Assembly: GCA_963839725.1 (NCBI GenBank)
Contig: CAWIWT010000035.1
Span: 335,995 to 399,994, forward strand
Length of the DNA: 64,000 nt
Source: Kumtagia sp963839725
Lineage (GTDB): Bacteria > Pseudomonadota > Alphaproteobacteria > Rhizobiales > Rhizobiaceae
Reading direction: 5' to 3'
Made by a program: the position numbers and the translations under genes. This document shows, in pieces, positions 57,183-64,000 of the stretch (position 1 is its first letter; each line of letters starts with the position of its first letter). The notes beneath the pieces were generated by a model. The model was given only the letters and a program-made list of their open reading frames with translations. It did no database searches and was not told the DNA's origin.

Positions 57183-58487
57183 ATGCGACGGATTGTTGTT
57201 ACAGGCATGGGAGCGGTCACGCCCCTTGCTGCCAATGTTGAAGCGTCCTGGTCGCGTCTCCTGGCCGGCCGCTCGGGCATCCGGAGGCTTCCGGACGATG
57301 TGGTGGGAGACCTGCCCGCGAAGGTCGGCGGGGTGGTGCCCTCCATGGAAGAAGAGCCGGATGCTGGTTTCGATCCGGATGCCGTCCTGGCGCCGAAGGA
57401 TCAGCGCAAGGTAGATCGGTTCATTCTCTTTGCGCTGGCGGCGGCGGAAGAGGCGCTTTTGCAGGCAAAATGGAAGCCGGGCTCGGAAACGGATCGCCTG
57501 CGCACGGCCACGATCATCGCTTCAGGGATCGGCGGGTTCCCCGCCATCACCGAGGCGGTGCGCATGGTCGACCTGCGTGGCGTCCGCCGCCTATCGCCGT
57601 TTACGGTGCCATCCTTCCTGGTGAATCTCGCTGCGGGCCACATCTCGATCCGCCATGGCTTCAAAGGCCCACTCGGCGCGCCGGTGACGGCGTGCGCGGC
57701 CGGCATCCAGGCGATCGGCGATGCGGCTCGTCTTATTCGCGCCAATGAAGCCGATATCGCCGTGTGCGGCGGGACGGAAGCATGCATGAATATCGTCAGT
57801 CTCGGTGGGTTTGCCGCGGCACGCTCTCTTTCGACCTCCTTTAATCACCGTCCTGATGAGGCCTCCCGACCGTTCGACAAGTCGCGGGACGGCTTCGTCA
57901 TGGGCGAAGGAGCCGGCATGCTGGTCATCGAGGAATTGAGCCATGCGCTGGCGCGCGGCTCAAAACCGCTCGCCGAGCTCGTCGGCTACGGGACGACCGC
58001 GGATGCTCATCACGTCACTTCTGGTCCTGAGGACGGCGACGGTGCGCGCCGAGCCATGGAGATCGCAATTGCGCAAGCAGGGATTTCGCCGCGCGAGGTT
58101 CGTCATCTCAATGCGCATGCGACCTCCACGCCAGTCGGCGACCTGGGTGAGATCGAAGCGATCAAGAGCGTGTTCGGGCGCGATTTCGCGATAGCTGTCA
58201 GCGCAACGAAATCGGCGACCGGACACCTGCTCGGCGCGGCCGGCGGGCTTGGCGCCATCTTCGCGATCCTGGCGCTCAGGGATCAGGTGGCCCCGCCGAC
58301 CCTCAATCTGAGCGCGGCCGATCCGGCCGGCGACGGGATCGACTTCGTCGCAAACGAGGCCCGGCCAATGGAGATGGACTACGCGATCTCCAATGGCTTC
58401 GGCTTCGGAGGCGTCAATGCCAGCGCGCTGTTCCGGCGCTGGACGGACCAGCTGGCCGGCGCGAGCGCCGGGGGCGCTCATGACTGA
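57183..58487 (+). CDS. Beta-ketoacyl-ACP synthase II (FabF-like)
   Basis: A 434-aa condensing enzyme. The Cys-His-His triad is present: PVTACAAGIQAIG (about residue 171), LNAHATSTPVGDL and SATKSATGHLLGAAGG. RRIVVTGMGAVTPLAANVE is the usual opening and ISNGFGFGGVNASALF the usual ending. The location in a TetR-controlled cassette away from acpP and fabD suggests a paralogue for a special fatty acid or polyketide, not the housekeeping FabF. It overlaps the region before the SDR gene without a gap for a promoter. Confidence 0.92.
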   Translation: MRRIVVTGMGAVTPLAANVEASWSRLLAGRSGIRRLPDDVVGDLPAKVGGVVPSMEEEPDAGFDPDAVLAPKDQRKVDRFILFALAAAEEALLQAKWKPGSETDRLRTATIIASGIGGFPAITEAVRMVDLRGVRRLSPFTVPSFLVNLAAGHISIRHGFKGPLGAPVTACAAGIQAIGDAARLIRANEADIAVCGGTEACMNIVSLGGFAAARSLSTSFNHRPDEASRPFDKSRDGFVMGEGAGMLVIEELSHALARGSKPLAELVGYGTTADAHHVTSGPEDGDGARRAMEIAIAQAGISPREVRHLNAHATSTPVGDLGEIEAIKSVFGRDFAIAVSATKSATGHLLGAAGGLGAIFAILALRDQVAPPTLNLSAADPAGDGIDFVANEARPMEMDYAISNGFGFGGVNASALFRRWTDQLAGASAGGAHD

Positions 58488-58552
58488 CGCCCTTTGCTCC
58501 GACCTTTCTGCTTCTCCCACTCCGATCCAACACAAAGAAGGAAGTGATTTCC

Positions 58553-59368
58553 ATGAACAAGACCAATCCTGGCGTCGCCCTGGTGACAGGGGCATCCTCC
58601 GGCATCGGGCGCGCAACCGCCAACGCCTTGCAGAACGCCGGCTTTCGCGTATTCGGAACCAGCCGTCGCGCAGCCGCCGAACGATCCGACGGCGTTACCA
58701 TGCTGACTTGCGACGTGACCGACGACGCGTCCGTTGCGAAAATGGTCGATGACGTTCTGGCCAAGGCCGGGCGCATCGACCTGCTTGTCAACAATGCCGG
58801 CATGGGTCTGTTTGGCGGCGCGGAGGAGTCCTCGATCGCCCAGGCTCAAGCGCTGTTCGAAGTGAACGTCTTCGGCGTTCTCCGCGTGACCAACGCGGTC
58901 CTGCCGACAATGCGACGCCAAGGGAAGGGCAGGATCGTCAATTTGAGTTCGGTGCAGGGGTTCATCCCGGCTCCCTATTTCGCGCTTTATTCGTCGACCA
59001 AACATGCCGTCGAAGGCTATTCCGAATCGCTCGACCACGAATTGCGCCCGTTCGGAATTCGCGTTGTCTTGGTCGAGCCCGCCTATACCCGTACGTCATT
59101 CGAAGAAAATCTCGCCAGGCCCGATCAGTTGCTTGATATCTATGACTCTGCGCGCGCTGGCATGACTGTGACCGTTCGGAAAGCGATGGAAAAAGGCGAT
59201 GCGCCCGAAGTGGTAGCCAAGACCATTTTGGCCGCTGCGACCGATCCCGCTCCGAAGAGACGCTATGCGGCGGGAAAAATGGCGCGCCAGGTCAGTCTCC
59301 TGCGCCGTTTCGTCCCCGCATCCGCATTCGACAAGAGCCTGCGAAAGCAGCTCGGGCTGCCGGTCTGA
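58553..59368 (+). CDS. Short-chain dehydrogenase/reductase
   Basis: A 271-aa classical SDR. The cofactor motif is VTGASSGIGRATANAL, NNAG is in LLVNNAGMGLFGG, and the catalytic residues are the Ser in VNLSSVQGF and YSSTKHAVEGYS (Tyr-x3-Lys). The SRR after the second strand (FGTSRRAAAER) favours NADPH. AAGGAAG precedes the ATG at 58553; an in-frame GTG at 58544 is less likely. It probably reduces a keto group in the same pathway as the adjacent ketoacyl synthase. Confidence 0.92.
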   Translation: MNKTNPGVALVTGASSGIGRATANALQNAGFRVFGTSRRAAAERSDGVTMLTCDVTDDASVAKMVDDVLAKAGRIDLLVNNAGMGLFGGAEESSIAQAQALFEVNVFGVLRVTNAVLPTMRRQGKGRIVNLSSVQGFIPAPYFALYSSTKHAVEGYSESLDHELRPFGIRVVLVEPAYTRTSFEENLARPDQLLDIYDSARAGMTVTVRKAMEKGDAPEVVAKTILAAATDPAPKRRYAAGKMARQVSLLRRFVPASAFDKSLRKQLGLPV

Positions 59369-59560
59369 CGCCGATATACGACATCCTGTTTTGCTCAACG
59401 GGGGCAGGAGTTATGGTCTCGATAATGTCAGAACCGCCAGTTGACCCGGACGTCTGCTAGCCGGCATCCAAGAGGGCTCGGTTAAGGCCCGATGAGGGGC
59501 CAGACTGAGACTTTGGTCCCACCAGGTTAACGTCCGCTATCGTTTTTCGGACGCCAGAAG
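59369..59560. other. Junction region before the truncated synthetase gene
   Basis: About 190 bp with no recognisable gene. Adenylation-domain sequence starts abruptly near 59571 (VIQGYGMTEATCHVAF in one frame), so the first half of that domain was lost at a break in this stretch. Confidence 0.5.
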
Positions 59561-61798
59561 TTGCCGGTCCGATGTCATCCAAGGATACGGCATGACGGAG
59601 GCGACCTGCCACGTTGCTTTCAAGCGGAGACGCAGGCACCCATGAAGGAAGGGCTTCACGTCCCTACCCGGTCTCATCTCAAGGTTGTCGATCCGGAGGA
59701 CGAAGCGGTGAGCCCAGGGCAAGTCGGAGAAATCGTACTCAAAGGAGAGACGGTGTTCAGCGGCTACCTCGCCGACGGGAAGTGGGAGACAGGAAGCGCG
59801 GAGGTCTTCACTCGTCACGGCTATTACCGAAGCGGCGACCTGGGCTCCCTCGACGAGGTTGGCCACGTCCACGTCGTCGGCCGGCGCAAGGACATGATCA
59901 ATGTCGGCGGGGAGAATGTTTTTGCCTGGGAAATCGAGCAGGTCATCGACCACATGGAAGGTGTAAAGGAGTGCGCGGCTTTTGCCATGCCCGATGACGT
60001 GCTCGGCGAAGTAGTTGAGGTTGCCATCGTTCGAGCTGGCACTCAGCCAACGGTGGCTCGGGTGAAGGAGCGCTGTCGAAAGCTGCTGGCGAATTTCAAG
60101 GTCCCGCATCGCGTGCATTTTGTGGACGAGCTACCGCGGACGCAGACCGGCAAGGTGCAGAAGAAGCTTATCGCAGACAGAATCCGGGCCATGCCGGTTC
60201 CTCCCGATGCCCAGTTCACCGGAGGCGGACAGTCGTCAGCCGCGATCGCTGAAACGGTTGCGGAGGTCGTGACCACTTACATGGCCACGCTCACCAGCGA
60301 GCGCATTGATGATGATCGACCGTTGTTCGACGCTGGCCTCGACTTCCTCGGCACCCTGGAGTTGATTGAGCAGTTCGAGAAGCGCTTTTCGCTGAAGGTG
60401 CCGCCCACTCTCCTGTACGACCATCCGACGATGCGCGAGCTTGTGGCATACTTCGCCTTACAGGACACTGCTGCGGCAGTGGCGTCTGCCGCTGAGCAAC
60501 CCCGCGCGACCGCTGAGCTACCGAGCACGCCAGCTCCTTCTCGCGCCCGGCGATCGGCAACCGCGCCCGGAGCGCTTTTGCTGCAGGTTGTGGCTCTCGG
60601 CATCAAACCGGCATTGCTCGCCCTAAGTATCGTCCCTCTCCTCGTCCTGTTCGACCTCAGCGCCGGGTGGCTGACCACTTACCAATTGCTGCTGCTGGGA
60701 CCTCTATGGCTGGCGCTGGTGCCTCTGACCACCATGGCGGTCGTCCTTGTGTTCATGAAGGCGGTCGGGCGGGGCAGCGACCCTGAGTACGAGCTATGGG
60801 CCCCGGAGTACTTTCGGTGGCTCCTAGTCCATCAACTGCTTCGCTCCGTCGAGGGATTTCTAGCGGTGCTGCGAGGGACCGCGATCCTGCGTGCTTTCTA
60901 CCGGCTCGGCGGGGCGACGATCGGCAAGGACGTTCAGCTCGATACAGTCAGCCTCTACGATTTGGAGTGCATTCACATCGGAGACCAAACGATTATCGGG
61001 CGAGACGCGAACTTCCAGCCCGCGCGGGTCCATGCCGGCAAGCTCGCCAAGCAACCGATCCGGATAGGAAGTCGTTGCTTCATTGGCCCGAACAGCTCGC
61101 TGCTCGGGGGCGCGGACATTCCAGACGGCACCAACATCCGGCCTCTCTCCGCCATCAACTCCTCCGTCCCCTCGTCCGCAGCCGACCCGTCGGGAGCGCC
61201 CCGGATCTCGTCGAAATTTTTGACTTGGTCCTCGCGGACCGCCGGATACCTAGTAGTGGGATATGTCACTACAATGGCCGTCGCCGTTGGCATGCTCTTC
61301 GTGCAATACGCGGTGGAGACTGTCGGGGCCACGGTTCCCTCGATTGCCAACTTGTTGCTGGGGCAAACAGCGACGCCGGTCCCTCTCTCCTTCTTCGTCG
61401 CCGTGGCGTTGGCGATCTACTTCGTGATGCCGGCATCCTATTTTGCCCTGGTGGCGGCCTGCAAGCGACTCCTGCTCGGCAACCTCTCGCCACAAAAGAC
61501 GGCAGGAGGGTTGGGGGTCCATCTGACCTGGTCTCACTGGCTCTACAGCAAGCTCTGCGATGTGCCCCTCTTTACGATGTATCTGCACCTGAATGTCATG
61601 TCGCATCTGACGAAGTGGAACTACCAGCTGCTCGGATCCCGCGTCGGCGCCCGACCCTTTCTGGCTGCTCCGTATACGGCAGAGCCGGAGCTGCTTGAGA
61701 TCAGCGACCGAGGCATGGTGGCGGGGAATGTATCGTCTATGGCGTCGACGTCCTCGGTCAACGGGCAGGCCCGATCCGCGTGGGAGAGTCGGCAGTAG
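59561..61798 (+). pseudogene. Pls/PosA-type NRPS-like protein, 5' part: adenylation C-half, carrier domain, membrane region
   Basis: The reading begins inside an adenylation domain. Core motif A5 (QGYGMTEATCH) lies at about 59575-59607 in another frame. In the main frame A6 is GEIVLKGETVFSGYL, A7 YYRSGDLGSL, A8 GRRKDMINVGGENV and A10 LPRTQTGKVQKKL. A carrier domain follows (residues about 225-300), but its attachment site reads AGLDFLGTLEL, with Phe where Ser carries phosphopantetheine. Then come membrane helices and left-handed beta-helix repeats (IGKDVQLDTVSLYDLECIHI; IGPNSSLLGGADIPDG), as in the terminal domain of Pls/PosA synthetases. The frame is lost at about 61733: VYGVDVLGQRAGPIRVGESA in the next frame continues into the 61780 part. 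Confidence 0.75.
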
Positions 61799-63729
61799 TG
61801 ACCAACTCCTGCGTACTGCAAGCCGGAGCGGAGGTCCCCGAGTCGACTCTCCTGGGCGACCTGAGCGTCGCAGGTCAGGCTGATGTGATCCCGCCGAATG
61901 CAATCGCCGTTGGTTCACCTCCAAGGGTCGTCGGACGGACGAATTTTCGCCTCGATGCGGTGTCCACCCGGCAGTACGTTCTAAACCAGTCTTTGCTCGT
62001 TCTGTCCCAGTGGATCTTCCTGGCCAGCAGCAACGTCGCCGGCTTTCTGCTGATGGGACTGTGTTTCAACGGGCTCCTGGATTGGGTACCGCTCTGGGTA
62101 CTGTGGTGCGCGCTGCCGGGTCTTTTGCTTCTTCCTCGACTGGTGAAAGTTGCCTTCGTGCCTCTCGCCAAATGGCTAGTCATGGGCAAGGTGGTAGCAG
62201 GCGAGCATTCCGCCTATGGCTGGTACTACACCCGGTGGCTTTTGCTGGAAGCGGTCATCATGGATGCCGAAGCGGCCTTCCTGAAACAGCTGCAGGGCAC
62301 GCAGTTCCTCAACCTCCTCTGGCGCGGGCTTGGCGCCCGCGTAGGCCCTAACACCTGCATCCTCGCCTCATCGCTGGGATGCGAGTTCGATCTCAAGACC
62401 ATCGGCAGCGACGTAGTCCTGCAGTATCAATCGCTGGTGTTCGGGCACTCGATCGAGCATCACAGTTTATTGCTCAAGGCCACCACAATAGGGGACGGCG
62501 CGGAGATCGGCCAGTTCGCCATTGTCGAGACCGGCGCCGTGGTGGCTAGTGGACAGATCATCCCCGCCCATAAAGCCGTTCACGCCCAGCGCGGGCCCGA
62601 ACGGGAGACGGTGGGTCTGCTCAACGTGCGGGACTTCGAAGGCGAGGCCAAGGCCAAGCTTAGCAAACCGATTTTCGACTACTACGCGGGTGCAGCCGAT
62701 GATGGGCTGGCCCTCGAACGTAACCGGCAAGCCTTCGGCTGGGTCCATGTTTGTCCACGCGTGCTCGTCGACGTCTCTTCGGTCTCCACCGCCTGCCAAC
62801 TCCTGGACCGCGCGCTCGCCTCGCCGATCCTGATCGCGCCTACCGCCATGCACAAGCTCGCTCATTCGCAAGGTGAATCCGCGGTCGCGAGGGCAGCTGC
62901 CCAGCTCAACATGGGCATGATCGTTTCCATGCTGTCGACCACCGCTCTGGAACCTTTGGGGGACTTGTTGCGAGGCCCCTCCGGGCTGGCACTCTTTCAG
63001 CTATACATCCTCAAGGATCAAGGCCTCACGGAGGAGCTGATTCATCGTGCCGAAGGGAGCGGGTATCAAGGTCTTGTCATCACCGTGGATGCCCCGGCAT
63101 CCGGCCGTCGGGAGGGGGACATCCGGAATCGGTTGGCGCTGGCGAGCCATGTGGATCTCCCTCATCTGAATGGCCGCCGCTCCACGACGCGCTCGCCCTT
63201 GATCCAGTTCGAGGCGATGAAGGACTCGAGCCTCACATGGAAGCGCCTGGCTTGGCTCCGTGAACAGACAAAATTGCCGATTTGGCTGAAGGGGATTTTG
63301 CGAGAAGAGGACGTGCTGCGGGCCTGTGAACAGGGCTTCGATGGCGTGGTGTTGTCCAACCATGGAGGACGTCAGCTTGATGTCGCCCTGTCACCACTCG
63401 AGGTCTTGCCGTCGGCACTGGAGTCGATGAACCGGGCTGGCTACAAGGTCCCGCTTCTAATGGATGGAGGAGTTCGGCGTGGATCCGACGTTTTCAAGGC
63501 ACTCGGTCTCGGAGCGAATGCCGTGCTCGTGGGCCGGCCAGTCCTGTGGGGCCTCTCCGTGAACGGGCAGAGCGGGGTGACGCAGGTGTTGGCTCTTTTG
63601 AACGACGAGCTCGCACTGACCATGAAACTCGCCGGATGCGCGCGGCTGGGCGATATCTCGTCAGATCTGCTTTACAGCGACCATATCTTTCGCACGGGTG
63701 CCTCAATGGGGAGCGCGCGACACGGATAA
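61780..63729 (+). pseudogene. 3' part of the same gene: Pls-type beta-helix/membrane region fused to FMN alpha-hydroxy-acid oxidase
   Basis: A continuous frame of 649 codons. The first 290 residues continue the Pls-type region: TNSCVLQAGAEVPESTLLGD, membrane helices (VLNQSLLVLSQWIFLASSNV; LLMGLCFNGLLDWVPLWVLW) and a further beta-helix (ATTIGDGAEIGQFAIVETGA). From about residue 300 a complete FMN-dependent alpha-hydroxy-acid dehydrogenase follows: ILIAPTAMHKLAHSQGESAV, LVITVDAPASGRREGDIRNR, the catalytic VVLSNHGGRQLD and phosphate-binding DGGVRRGSDVFKALGLGANA. The GTG at 61780 is not a convincing start, so this is the tail of the gene at 59561, separated by one lost base. The oxidase module looks intact. 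No partner gene follows in the window. Confidence 0.75.
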
Positions 63730-64000
63730 CAGCTCCCGAGATGAACGCTCGGTGCGGGTGCCGTAGTTCGATCGCGTCTCGACCATGGGGCCCCGCCTGT
63801 CGGTCGGCGACACTCTAGGTCGGCTGCCAAAGTAACCAGCCCGCGGCATCGGTGGCGCGACCGCGGCGCGGACCGCCACCTAGGCTGGCTCCGCAGTCCT
63901 TTTTGCAAACAACGCCTCATGAAGCCTTGCAGCACGCCTCTGAGGTCTGCTTGCCGCACAAAGCAGTCATTCGTTCCTGATTGATGGATGCCCGAAACTG
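63730..64000. other. End of window without a recognisable gene
   Basis: 271 bp after the broken synthetase-oxidase gene. I see no ORF with family motifs, repeat or hairpin. Confidence 0.5.

Noticed and set aside
59457..59639. Minus-strand short ORF upstream of the synthetase fragment
   Set aside because: No motif, no ribosome site, and it overlaps adenylation-domain sequence on the other strand.

Overview
The window looks like a chromosomal segment of a Mesorhizobium-type alphaproteobacterium (Hyphomicrobiales). The evidence is high G+C content, the ChvI/ChvG two-component pair, the hslU-DUF2585-GNAT-hslV block, the hisB-hisH-hisA-hisF-hisE-coaA operon with its usual rhizobial small genes, a DUF1402 protein and a Zur of rhizobial type.

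From 1 to about 36.8 kb the content is mostly core. It starts with a partial fxsA diverging from a Tim44-domain gene, then mltA, smr, an XRE regulator, a GIY-YIG protein and DUF1402. Next come hslU, DUF2585, an acetyltransferase and hslV on the minus strand, and the his-coaA operon on the plus strand. These are followed by PAP2, alkB, a BON-LysM protein, arfB and pckA (with terminator), then chvI-chvG, zur, polA, an M20 peptidase and an RNase D-like exonuclease. The core part ends with DUF2793, nth, DUF2244, an Ada/MGMT-type protein, an EamA exporter, ribokinase and a cyclase-TPR protein. A candidate small RNA with C-rich hairpin loops lies between polA and the M20 gene.

A tRNA-Arg(CCG), with a broken copy of its 5' half 158 bp upstream, marks the change to accessory DNA. 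From 37.2 to 41.8 kb lies a field of gene fragments (cyclase sensor, GNAT, histidine phosphatase, IS110 piece). From 42 to 48.4 kb there is a secretion-oriented cluster: a sulfite-oxidase-like molybdoenzyme, orphan solute-binding proteins and a vanadium-haloperoxidase-like protein. Two of these genes share a conserved leader of about 210 nt. Two class III cyclases, an IS110 and an IS1182-type element follow. The window ends with a TetR-FabF-SDR cassette and a broken gene joining an adenylation domain, an acyl carrier domain, a Pls-type membrane/beta-helix region and an FMN alpha-hydroxy-acid oxidase.

Two themes cross the window. First, palindromic repeats with paired C-rich/G-rich hairpins occur between genes and also inside mltA and polA, where they add peptide. 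Second, many genes, including polA and pckA, carry single-base frameshifts, several at short homopolymers. This pattern suggests sequencing error in part of the cases, so broken genes in the core should not be taken as true pseudogenes without read-level checks. The accessory fragments with several lesions are more likely to be truly decayed.
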